From the NCBI GenBank assembly GCA_003232595.1, contig QIIJ01000241.1:1-5351 (forward strand): a stretch of 5,351 nucleotides of DNA. The letters run 5' to 3'. Below the pieces are notes generated by a model. It ran no database searches, was not told where the DNA came from, and saw only the letters and a program-made list of their open reading frames with translations. The translations under genes and the position numbers were made by a program. This stretch comes from Aurantimonadaceae bacterium. GTDB lineage: Bacteria; Pseudomonadota; Alphaproteobacteria; Rhizobiales; Rhizobiaceae. How positions within the stretch are numbered: position 1 is the first letter of the stretch; each line of letters starts with the position of its first letter. Below are positions 1 through 5,351 of the stretch, piece after piece.

Positions 1-190
1 AATTCGATCCATTATCGCTTCACCTGCAAGTAGCGTAGAGATTTTAATGGGTAGAGCATCCGAAATTGCATCAATCAAACTCAAGGACGGTTTTTTTCTA
101 CCTGTCTCGATTTGAGTGATGTAATTTTCGGATACACCAACAAGCCTTGCGAGTTAGGCTTGTTTTAGCCCAGCCTTTTTGCGGGCTTCC
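1..190 (-). pseudogene. XRE/Cro-CI family HTH regulator, interrupted remnant
   Basis: Reading the minus strand from 190 to the window edge gives a typical XRE helix-turn-helix: EARKKAGLKQA, a stop, then LARLVGVSENYITQIETG and RKKPSLSLIDAISDALPI. The pattern of an Ala-Gly turn, L..LVGVS, YI.QIE.GRK.PS and L..I..AL is the hallmark of this DNA-binding family. Two lesions are visible. A TAA stop at 154-156 sits where the family usually has a charged residue (KQ-A-E-LA), which suggests a GAA to TAA change. The N-terminal end is cut at position 190, exactly where an IS21-like terminus begins, and the frame meets a TGA at 193-195. The rest of the gene lies beyond the left edge, so any C-terminal domain is unknown. 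It is a remnant and not a functional repressor. Family assignment is confident; targets are unknown. Confidence 0.8.
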
Positions 191-197
191 TGTCAAT

Positions 198-217
198 CTG
201 CATTGAAAATTTCCCCC
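198..217. repeat. IS21-type terminal repeat, copy 1
   Basis: This copy reads CTGCATTGAAAATTTCCCCC. It matches copy 2 at about 16 of 20 positions in the same orientation. It is a probable transposase-binding repeat of an IS21-like end. Confidence 0.5.
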
Positions 218-220
218 TTT

Positions 221-240
221 CGGCGTTCAAAATTACCCCT
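221..240. repeat. IS21-type terminal repeat, copy 2
   Basis: This copy reads CGGCGTTCAAAATTACCCCT and is the direct repeat of 198-217, offset by 23 bp, about two helical turns. That spacing is consistent with tandem protein binding sites. Confidence 0.5.
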
Positions 241-428
241 ATATGCTGGGTTTTGGCTTGGGGTTATCGTTCTGATTTGGTCAGTTACGATGCCTGATGC
301 GCCAGCTTTAACTGCCAATTTCCGTGTGGAGCGCCTCAACGTTTTGACCGTCACCGGCAGCTGATTGCTGTTCAAGTCGTTCGCAGACTATGGCCAGTCT
401 TGAGGCGGCAATGTTGCCACTCATCGAC

Positions 429-431
429 TTA
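429..431. repeat. Left target-site duplication (TTA)
   Basis: TTA at 429-431 is repeated at 693-695. The intact paralogue has GACTTCAATGC at this place. Removing the element plus one TTA leaves GACTTAAACGC, which restores the alignment and the Hpt frame. The paralogue therefore supports a 3-bp duplication. Confidence 0.65.
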
Positions 432-462
432 TACCAAAGGAACTTAATATTGACCCATATGA
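432..462 (+). repeat. MITE left terminal inverted repeat
   Basis: This 31-bp repeat is the reverse complement of 662-692 except for one C/T difference at its 24th base. It contains CCAAAGG and CATATGA. Confidence 0.9.
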
Positions 463-661
463 TGGCACAAATTCGTTTACCGGCAAGGCGTGTCTCGAAG
501 GGTGATGCGGGGCATCATTCGAGAGACACAACAATGTCCGGTGAGCGAATTTGTGCCACCGAAGGCCGGATTTCCAAGGGTTTTGGACGTTGTTGCGATC
601 AACTCGTGGTACCAGTACCAGGTCGTTAATCGCGCCTAGCCAAAACCTTTGGAAATGCCGG

Positions 662-692
662 TCATATGAGTCAATATTAAGTTCCTTTGGTA
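662..692 (-). repeat. MITE right terminal inverted repeat
   Basis: This is the inverted partner of 432-462, with 30 of 31 positions matching, ending CCTTTGGTA before the TTA duplication. Confidence 0.9.
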
Positions 693-695
693 TTA
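693..695. repeat. Right target-site duplication (TTA)
   Basis: This is the second copy of the TTA at 429-431, immediately followed by AACGC, which resumes the Hpt homology. Confidence 0.65.
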
Positions 696-761
696 AACGC
701 ATGTGCGGTATTTGATATTTTGATCAGATCGCCGATTTTGCATGCCGCATTGAGATTGTAC

Positions 762-875
762 AAGTGGCAGGTAACTGAGTTCATCGATGATCAATAAATC
801 GATGCGGGTTAACCGGTCTGTCATGCGTCCAGCCTTTCCATCCCGGTACTCAGGATGAAGGCGAAGTGATGGAGC
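762..875 (-). pseudogene. istB: Internal fragment of an IS21-type IstB ATPase
   Basis: The minus strand encodes PSLRLHPEYRDGKAGRMTD followed by RLTRIDLLIIDELSYLPL. The core GKAGR..DRL.R.DLLIIDELSYLPL matches the region around the Walker B motif of IstB, the AAA+ helper ATPase of IS21-family transposases; the acidic pair is Asp 785-783 and Glu 782-780. Homology is clearest over 762-851; the preceding LHPEYR may match the L.xE.R stretch of the family. The Walker A part is absent, and homology stops abruptly at LPL, where the duplicated Hpt sequence begins. The open frame continues upstream to about 935 with nothing recognisable and overlaps the end of the EAL gene. The fragment is a relic, probably from the same or a similar element as the IS21 end at 191. 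Confidence 0.75.
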
Positions 876-924
876 AGGGGTCTTAACAGAAATAACAGCG
901 AGGCCAATCCGGAACCGGTAGATT

Positions 925-2181
925 TTAGCCCGCACCTTGCTTTGTCATCGGGGCATAGAGTTCAACACCGGACAAATCGCGTTCACCGATATCTACAAGA
1001 CCGTTTCGCTCAATATACCAGGATTGAAACCTTTCGGCCGGCATTGGTTTTGCAATAAAAAATCCCTGCACCTGATCAATGCCCTGATCCGCCACATAAT
1101 CCCATTGTTCGCGGGTCTCAACGCCCTCGGCAACCAGGCGCATGTTCAACTCCCGCCCAAGGGTGACGCTTGCCCGTACTGATGCATTTGCAAACGTATC
1201 GTGCGGGCCGGCGGAAATGAATGACTGGTCGATTTTCAGCTCCGAATAGGGAAACTTTTTCAACTGCTCAATATTTGAAAATCCGGTGCCAAAATCATCA
1301 ATGGAAATATCAATATCCTTGATCCGCAGTCGGGCAAGAACCTCCATGGTAGAAGCGTTGGCATCAAGCATGCCGACTTCTGTTACCTCAAAAATCATGT
1401 GCGATCGGTTTATGTCTGCCGATTGCAGCCGTGCCAGCAGAAAATCAGGAAATTCCAGATCTTCCAGTATGTCTGACGTTACGTTCACAGAAATTTTGGT
1501 GTTAATTCCGTGGCTTTTCCAGGTTTTGGCGTCGTTGATTGCCGAAATAAGAATACTGTGGGTCAGCTCTTTCATCAGACCCTTTTGTTCCACCAGTGGC
1601 ATGAACACGCCTGGACCGATTACACCAAGGTCTGGATGTACCCAGCGGGCCAGTGCCTCAACGCCGGCCACTTGCAGGGTTCTGGTTTCCGTCTTCGGCT
1701 GGTAATAGGGAATGATCTGGCCGTTCTTGATGGCCTCTTTCAAAAAATCACCATCTACCAGTGGTGAATTTGCGGTCGAATATACTTTTCGTTTCATTGA
1801 TGCAAGGGCGACCAGATTGTCGAGCTTGTCTTTGCTCATCGGTTTTTTGATTGTGCCGATGATGTTCAATCCATGAATTGTTGCGAGCTTCTCCGCGCTC
1901 TCGATCAGAAACCTGTCGGCACTTGAAAGTATTGCAATCGGACCATCATAGGACGAACCTTTCAAATGTCGCATGAATTCAATGCCGTCCATCTCCGGCA
2001 TTTTCAGATCGCATAGTATCAGTTTGATTTCCTTATTAAATTCACTGATTAACGCAAGCGCTGAATGACCATTGATTGCCTTGAGCACTTTTTTGGCACC
2101 TGACGTCAAAAAATAGGTCTCTAGAATCGCCAGTTGCACTGGATCATCATCAACCAGCAATATGGTGTGAATATTTTGCAT
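925..2181 (-). CDS. Response regulator with EAL c-di-GMP phosphodiesterase domain
   Basis: This 418-residue cytoplasmic protein has an N-terminal receiver (about residues 5-125) and a C-terminal EAL domain (about 145-390), which hydrolyses cyclic di-GMP to pGpG. The receiver keeps the acidic pocket (VDDD, 10-13), the acceptor Asp58 in LCDLKMPEMDG, Ser86/Ser87 and Lys113 in the KKP motif. The EAL domain keeps EALARW (Glu175), Asn233, EVTE (Glu265), DDFGTG (295-300), Lys316 in LKID, Glu352 in AEGVET and Gln372 in QGFF, so it is predicted to be active. There is no GGDEF, DNA-binding or membrane segment. The ATG is preceded by AGGG with a 4-nt spacer. It lies 116 bp downstream of the REC-Hpt gene with no clear terminator between them, so it is the probable output of that phosphorelay. 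The family call is firm; partner specificity is inferred from neighbourhood. Confidence 0.95.
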   Translation of the reverse strand: MQNIHTILLVDDDPVQLAILETYFLTSGAKKVLKAINGHSALALISEFNKEIKLILCDLKMPEMDGIEFMRHLKGSSYDGPIAILSSADRFLIESAEKLATIHGLNIIGTIKKPMSKDKLDNLVALASMKRKVYSTANSPLVDGDFLKEAIKNGQIIPYYQPKTETRTLQVAGVEALARWVHPDLGVIGPGVFMPLVEQKGLMKELTHSILISAINDAKTWKSHGINTKISVNVTSDILEDLEFPDFLLARLQSADINRSHMIFEVTEVGMLDANASTMEVLARLRIKDIDISIDDFGTGFSNIEQLKKFPYSELKIDQSFISAGPHDTFANASVRASVTLGRELNMRLVAEGVETREQWDYVADQGIDQVQGFFIAKPMPAERFQSWYIERNGLVDIGERDLSGVELYAPMTKQGAG

Positions 2182-2185
2182 AAAA

Positions 2186-2189
2186 CCCT
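2186..2189 (-). promoter_or_regulatory. Ribosome binding site of the REC-EAL gene
   Basis: AGGG on the minus strand lies 4 nt before the ATG at 2181. It is a short Shine-Dalgarno and supports this start. The rest of the 116-bp gap (2182-2297) holds no gene and no convincing promoter or terminator. Confidence 0.45.
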
Positions 2190-2297
2190 ATTTCGCCGGA
2201 GCGCCGCAATTCTGGGTCAAAACTAACATGGGGCAGATTAATGGCGGGTTGCATCCGGTGGTTCGCGCAGTCTTTTTTTGACTATGGTAAATAGATA

Positions 2298-3170
2298 TCA
2301 GGCCCAGGCTTTTGTTTCCGACAACACCGGTTTGTCGGCTGCGGCGATCTCGTCCATCACCAGAACAAATTCATTACCGATTGCCGCTTGAAGTGCCGAG
2401 ACGTTTTTGCTGACGCCTGCTGCCGATTGCTGTTCCAGATGTTCACAGATAGTCGCAAGCCTTGAGGCGGCAATGTTGCCGCTCATCGACTTCAATGCAT
2501 GGGCAGCACCTGATATTTTAATCAGATCGCCGGTATTGCATGCCGCGTCGAGATTGTGCAGGGCATCTGGTGCATTTTCGCGGTAAATACTAAACAGACG
2601 ATCAAGCATTGCATCACCCATGTCGCCGGAAATTTCGCGCAAGGAGTTCAGCACCGCAGGATTGAGAACAGGCTGACCACCTTCAACGTCAACTGGCGTT
2701 GAGGTGGCGCTATTTTTACTATCTTTCAAGTTCATTGCTGGTAGCGCTGATTTGTTTTCGCACCATTCGGCAATACAATTTGTCAACAATTCCATGGTGA
2801 AGGGTTTCAGCACCCGGGCATTCATGCCGCATTCTTTCCACGCATTGGCGGCATCGCCAGCAACATGGGCGGTAAGAGCGATAATCGGCACGGGTTTTTT
2901 TCTTTGTGCATTTTCGTCTTCACGAATAAGCCGGGTCGCGGTAAATCCATCCATTTCCGGCATACTGCCGTCCATCAGAATTATGTCATAAGATTTGACT
3001 TTGACCTGAGATAGCGCCTGAAGCCCGTTTTCAACCACATCCGGCGCAATATCGAGCTGTCTCAAAGCCTGAACGATAACTTCGCGGTTAACCGCGCTGT
3101 CATCAGCAACCAGCACTTCGAGCCCTTTAAACGAGCGTGCTTCGGGAATTGCATCCACGCGGCTTTCCAT
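2298..3170 (-). CDS. Receiver-Hpt phosphorelay protein (detached hybrid kinase C-terminus)
   Basis: From the ATG at 3170 this encodes 290 residues; an in-frame TTG at 3185 would add five. Numbering here is from the TTG. The receiver (about 22-140) has VADDS (Asp28, Asp29), acceptor Asp72 in LMDGSMPEMDG, Thr105 in ALTA and Lys127 in LKPF, all intact. A linker of about 40 residues follows, then an Hpt domain (about 175-285) with the phospho-acceptor His229 in AHALKSMSGN. This is the standard C-terminal half of BarA/GacS-like tripartite kinases. The gene overlaps the end of the kinase gene by 44 bp from the ATG (59 bp from the TTG) in the +1 frame, and no Shine-Dalgarno precedes either start. 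It is therefore either translated by coupling or is the separated end of one hybrid kinase. Expected role: take phosphate from the kinase and pass it to the REC-EAL protein. Domain calls are firm; independent expression is uncertain. Confidence 0.85.
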   Translation of the reverse strand: MESRVDAIPEARSFKGLEVLVADDSAVNREVIVQALRQLDIAPDVVENGLQALSQVKVKSYDIILMDGSMPEMDGFTATRLIREDENAQRKKPVPIIALTAHVAGDAANAWKECGMNARVLKPFTMELLTNCIAEWCENKSALPAMNLKDSKNSATSTPVDVEGGQPVLNPAVLNSLREISGDMGDAMLDRLFSIYRENAPDALHNLDAACNTGDLIKISGAAHALKSMSGNIAASRLATICEHLEQQSAAGVSKNVSALQAAIGNEFVLVMDEIAAADKPVLSETKAWA

Positions 3171-5028
3171 CAACAATGCGGGCAATCACATCGCGGCAAC
3201 CGGTTGACGAGATCGGTCGCATCAATAGTTCATGCGCCCTCTCCTGCTGTATGAGGCTGTCTGCATCAAAATCGCCGATCTGGGAAACTACAACGCATAG
3301 TGTTTTTGTTATTTTCAGTGCCAGACTTTCGATAACCTGCGGGCCTGCAACCAGATAGTCCGCAGATAGCCATTCCGGCGTGATGTCTTTTTCCTCGGCC
3401 ACCCGCATTACAGAAATTCCCAGCTCTTCAAAGCAATTTTGTATTACAATTGCGCCAGGCCCGTCCGGCAGGACAATCACTGCTTTTTTGTTAGTGCCTA
3501 TTGATTGTCTGGCGAGAGGATTTCGCGATTTCAGTATTTTCACCGGAAGCACGAAGCTGAATGTCGAACCACGGCCAGTTTTGCTCGTTGCTTTCAGTTC
3601 GCCGCCCATGGCTTCAACCAGCCGTTTGCAAATGGGAAGGCCAAGACCGGTACCACCGTAATTGCGGGTTGTCGACTGATCAGCCTGAGAAAAGCTTTCA
3701 AACACTTTATCGATCTTGTCTTCGGCAATGCCAATACCGGTATCATGTACGGCGAATTCCAGTTGCGATTGACCCGAATTTTCGTCTTTGGAAAGATTTC
3801 GAATTGTCACATGGACGCTGCCGGTCTCAGTAAATTTCAGCGCATTATTAACCAGGTTACTGAGGATTTGGTTGAGCCGGGTTGGATCGCCTTCAATGAT
3901 AGCTGGAACATCAGTCGAGATATCCGCTGCAAGATCCAGCCCTTTATCGTCTGCCCGTTGCCAGAACAGGCTCAGCACATCGTCAACCACACCATCGGGT
4001 TCAAGTGGTAATATTTCGAGGTCCAAATGACCGGCTTCGATTTTTGAATAATCAAGCACATCGTTGATAATCGACAACAGGCTCTTGCCGGATTTCATCA
4101 CCAATTCCGCATAACGGCGATAGCGCGGGGCTAATTCGGCCCCGGCCAGCAACTCCGACATCACCAGCATGCCGTTCATCGGTGTGCGGATTTCGTGGCT
4201 CATGGTTGCCAGAAACTCGGATTTTGCAAGTGTTGCTTCCTCAGCCCTGTTTTTGGCGACCCGCAGCTCTTTGGTTCGATCTGCAACCGTTTCCTCCAGT
4301 GTTTCCATGTGGCTCGCCAGCGCCCGATCGCGCTTGCGGATATTAACCAGCATGTCGTTGAAAGAATCGACCAACTGCCCGGTCTCGTCGTTGCTCGATT
4401 TTTCCGTGGAAATTGAAAAGTCCTGTTTTTCGCGAACCTGGTTCATGGTCGTTGTGAGATTTTTGATCGGGCGCAGAATGCCGGCCTGAATGCGCAATGA
4501 AAACGCCAGACCGAGAATAGCGGTGATCATTGCAATTATCGATGCACTGATAAATCCGCTCATCAGCCGTTGTCGAAGGTCGGAGGTATCAGCAACCAGC
4601 GCCAGGGTGCCGATGACCGCGCCGGATTTTCTGATCGGGGTTTTTATCTTGACAGAAATTCCCCTTAACAAATCGATCAGTGTAAGTTCGTTGTCAACTC
4701 CACCTGTGCGGCCGAGTACAACCCCTGATCCCATGCTGGCGAAGGTTTTGCCGGTATTATCAACAACTTCAACATAGGAAATTTGCGGTATTGCGGCAAT
4801 TGCCCGAAGCGAAAGCAATGCGTCCGCCCGGTTGCCGGAGCCAAGATGATCAGCAACAGCAGAAGCAAAAACATTTGCAGTCGCTGTAAGTTCGCTTTTT
4901 TTGACTTCTGAATAGCGAACGGTTTCCCGCCATGCCGAAGCGCCACTTATCAGCGTTATGGCAATCAGTAATGGAACCAGTACGGTTAGCGCAAGTTTCA
5001 GGCCGATGGATGATGTTAATCGCGACAT
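3127..5028 (-). CDS. Membrane sensor histidine kinase with degenerate receiver
   Basis: This 633-residue protein has a first membrane helix at about 9-32, a periplasmic sensor of about 120 residues resembling CHASE8, a second helix at about 155-180, HAMP (about 181-235), a short coiled coil (236-268), HisKA with His278 in MSHEIRTPMNG, and HATPase_c with the N box (NLVNNALKF, 391-399), G1 (HDTGIGI, 428-434) and G2 (GGTGLGL, 458-464). All catalytic motifs are present. Residues about 514-617 resemble a receiver, but the acceptor Asp is missing (Asp-Tyr-Leu-Val-Ala-Gly at the expected strand) and the conserved Lys is Arg604, so it is a pseudo-receiver. The protein then ends abruptly after DGKPRGCNSRSTLV, whereas hybrid kinases of this type continue into a true receiver and Hpt; these lie in the next frame. 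AGGCG at 5035-5039 precedes the ATG by 6 nt. The ligand is unknown. Confidence 0.93.
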   Translation of the reverse strand: MSRLTSSIGLKLALTVLVPLLIAITLISGASAWRETVRYSEVKKSELTATANVFASAVADHLGSGNRADALLSLRAIAAIPQISYVEVVDNTGKTFASMGSGVVLGRTGGVDNELTLIDLLRGISVKIKTPIRKSGAVIGTLALVADTSDLRQRLMSGFISASIIAMITAILGLAFSLRIQAGILRPIKNLTTTMNQVREKQDFSISTEKSSNDETGQLVDSFNDMLVNIRKRDRALASHMETLEETVADRTKELRVAKNRAEEATLAKSEFLATMSHEIRTPMNGMLVMSELLAGAELAPRYRRYAELVMKSGKSLLSIINDVLDYSKIEAGHLDLEILPLEPDGVVDDVLSLFWQRADDKGLDLAADISTDVPAIIEGDPTRLNQILSNLVNNALKFTETGSVHVTIRNLSKDENSGQSQLEFAVHDTGIGIAEDKIDKVFESFSQADQSTTRNYGGTGLGLPICKRLVEAMGGELKATSKTGRGSTFSFVLPVKILKSRNPLARQSIGTNKKAVIVLPDGPGAIVIQNCFEELGISVMRVAEEKDITPEWLSADYLVAGPQVIESLALKITKTLCVVVSQIGDFDADSLIQQERAHELLMRPISSTGCRDVIARIVDGKPRGCNSRSTLV

Positions 5029-5031
5029 GAT

Positions 5032-5351
5032 TTACGCCTGAACGATGTTCTTGAACTGACCTTTGACTGATACAAACTGTTCAAAATGGATGATGCCAAT
5101 GATTTTCGATCCCGGATTTACTTGATCAATCTAACCGTGGCGCCGGCAGGGCCAACACCATCGGGCAAGAGAACAGCACTCATCACCATAATATTACCAC
5201 TGCTGTTGCCCGCGAACGGTTCAGAATATTTCGCAGATGTGTCATAGACAGGTTTTTCTATTTGTTTGGGCCGTTTCAAATGCGCGCAGACCGCGTGCGT
5301 TGAAACCCTGTGATAATAACCCGGTAATTTAAACAAATGATTGAATTCACC
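5032..5351 (-). pseudogene. Unrecognised gene end, apparent frame break, runs off window
   Basis: Two minus-strand frames with coding-like composition adjoin. One is open from the right edge and ends at a TAA (5118-5120) after the stretch VYDTSAKYSEPFAGNSSGN and MVMSAVLLPDGVGPAGATV. The other is open from 5130 to a TAA at 5032-5034 and gives IDQVNPGSKIIGIIHFEQF then VSVKGQFKNIVQA. A one-base shift within 5118-5133 would join them as GATVR-IDQVNPG. The joined gene would stop 3 nt before the kinase ATG, a spacing typical of co-translated operon genes. I do not recognise the family. The lack of a promoter-like gap before the kinase supports one transcript. It may be a real pseudogene, a sequencing error, or a gene ending at 5118 followed by a non-coding spacer. 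The reading before about 5260 looks less protein-like and may hold a further shift. Confidence 0.45.
5035..5039 (-). promoter_or_regulatory. Ribosome binding site of the sensor kinase
   Basis: AGGCG on the minus strand lies 6 nt before the ATG at 5028 and adjoins the TAA at 5032-5034 of the upstream frame. This arrangement favours translational coupling of the two genes. Confidence 0.4.

Larger units (their letters stand above)
191..240. mobile_element. IS21-family-like terminus with two direct repeats
   Basis: The sequence starts TGTCAATC at 191 and continues into two similar 20-bp direct repeats (198-217 and 221-240, period 23 bp) of the form CNGCNTTNAAAATTNCCCC. IS21-family elements start with 5'-TG and carry multiple terminal repeats that bind the transposase, and this matches that layout. 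The boundary coincides with the point where the XRE coding frame is lost, so this end appears inserted in that gene. The istB fragment at 762-875 is oriented so that its 3' side faces this end, consistent with both coming from one element. How far the IS sequence extends beyond about 250 cannot be seen. No transposase istA is present. Confidence 0.6.
432..692. mobile_element. 261-bp MITE-like element with a three-way-junction fold
   Basis: This non-coding element is bounded by 31-bp inverted repeats (432-462 and 662-692, one mismatch) starting TACCAAAGGAACTTAATATT, and flanked by TTA on both sides. Its interior is almost wholly palindromic. Arm 1 (463-558) opens with a perfect 13-bp stem (463-475 with 546-558), then ACCGG/CCGGT, GTGTCTC/GAGACAC and TGATGC/GCATCA around a GGG loop. 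Arm 2 (566-661) has a near-perfect stem (566-586 with 640-661), then GCGAT/ATCGC and TGGTAC-CA-GTACCA at the tip. The arms abut the terminal stem directly and are separated by 7 nt, so the strand can fold as a Y. No transposase is encoded, so it must have been moved by a related element. The TTA duplication fits the TNA target of some IS5-family members, but the parent is not known. Confidence 0.85.
308..763 (-). pseudogene. Diverged second copy of the Hpt C-terminus, split by a MITE
   Basis: After removing the insert at 432-692 plus one TTA, the minus strand encodes LYNLNAACKIGDLIKIS, NTAHAFKSMSGNIAASRLA and IVCERLEQQSAAGDGQ, then NVEALHTEIGS and a TAA at 308-310. It aligns without gaps to the intact REC-Hpt gene: 363-430 with 2425-2492 (about 57 of 68 bases) and 695-763 with 2493-2561 (about 55 of 69). 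The phospho-acceptor His in AHAFKS (AHALKS in the intact gene) is kept, and the reading frame has no indels apart from the MITE. The copy lacks the receiver and the N-terminal half of the Hpt fold, and it stops about 22 residues earlier than the intact gene. Weak nucleotide similarity continues to about 284. Upstream it joins the istB fragment directly at about 762-764. It is non-functional as it stands. Confidence 0.85.

Noticed and set aside
390..629. 79-codon open frame on the plus strand across the MITE
   Set aside because: It crosses the Hpt relic and the hairpin arms. Its sequence is explained by the palindromic element, and it has no recognisable motif or start signal.
693..935. 80-codon minus-strand frame as an intact small gene
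   Set aside because: It is a chimera of a few non-homologous residues, the IstB fragment and out-of-frame Hpt sequence, and it overlaps the end of the EAL gene.
1286..1705. Long plus-strand open frames inside the EAL, REC-Hpt and kinase genes
   Set aside because: They are antisense to strongly conserved domains, serine-rich, and lack family motifs. They are products of codon bias on the opposite strand.
2186..2218. TTGACC upstream of the EAL gene as a -35 box
   Set aside because: No acceptable -10 hexamer lies 16-18 nt downstream, so a promoter cannot be supported by eye.
2245..2280. Possible terminator with a T7 run at 2273-2279
   Set aside because: The T run is on the plus strand, which carries no gene here, and only a 4-5 bp stem can form around it. 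It would not end the minus-strand transcript.
5255..5330. A further frame change giving QGFNARGLRAFETAQ in another frame
   Set aside because: This reading looks more protein-like than the frame from the edge, but it is short and no family is recognised, so it cannot be supported.
1..5348. AATTC at the start and GAATTC near the end, suggesting a cloned EcoRI fragment
   Set aside because: GAATTC also occurs internally (near 1975 and 3755), so the ends are probably chance.

Overview
The window reads as an alphaproteobacterial chromosome segment of moderate GC, possibly from the rhizobial/Hyphomicrobiales side. That placement is inferred from the kinase family: receiver motifs such as VLVADDSAVNREV and MDGSMPEMDG, and the kinase/REC-Hpt/REC-EAL gene set. 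It has not been tested by a search. Every intact gene lies on the minus strand, so the locus is best read from right to left.

Right part (about 5351 to 925): a signalling operon. A gene of unknown function enters from the right edge with an apparent frame break, and its final frame stops 3 nt before the kinase start. Next come a membrane histidine kinase (CHASE8-like sensor, HAMP, HisKA, HATPase, degenerate receiver), an overlapping REC-Hpt gene in the +1 frame, and, after a 116-bp gap, a REC-EAL protein. The kinase and REC-Hpt together look like one BarA/GacS-type hybrid kinase divided in two at a 59-bp overlap. The cut falls between the pseudo-receiver and the true receiver. The expected flow is His278 to receiver Asp72 to Hpt His229 to the receiver Asp58 of the EAL protein, giving phosphorelay control of cyclic-di-GMP breakdown. 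No DNA-binding output is encoded here. The EAL domain keeps all the catalytic residues I could check.

Left part (about 924 to 1): a graveyard of broken pieces. From right to left it holds (a) an internal IS21-type IstB fragment with its Walker B motif; (b) a diverged second copy of the Hpt C-terminus from the operon, fused directly to the IstB fragment; (c) within that copy, a 261-bp MITE-like element with 31-bp terminal inverted repeats and a TTA target duplication, whose interior forms two more hairpin arms so the whole element could fold as a three-way junction; (d) an IS21-type terminus with two 20-bp direct repeats; and (e) an XRE-family helix-turn-helix regulator cut by that terminus and carrying an in-frame stop.

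The most striking items are the Y-shaped MITE inserted next to the phospho-histidine motif of the duplicated Hpt, and the split of the hybrid kinase. Two separate one-base frame breaks occur within the operon, so sequencing or assembly error must be excluded before biology is read into them.
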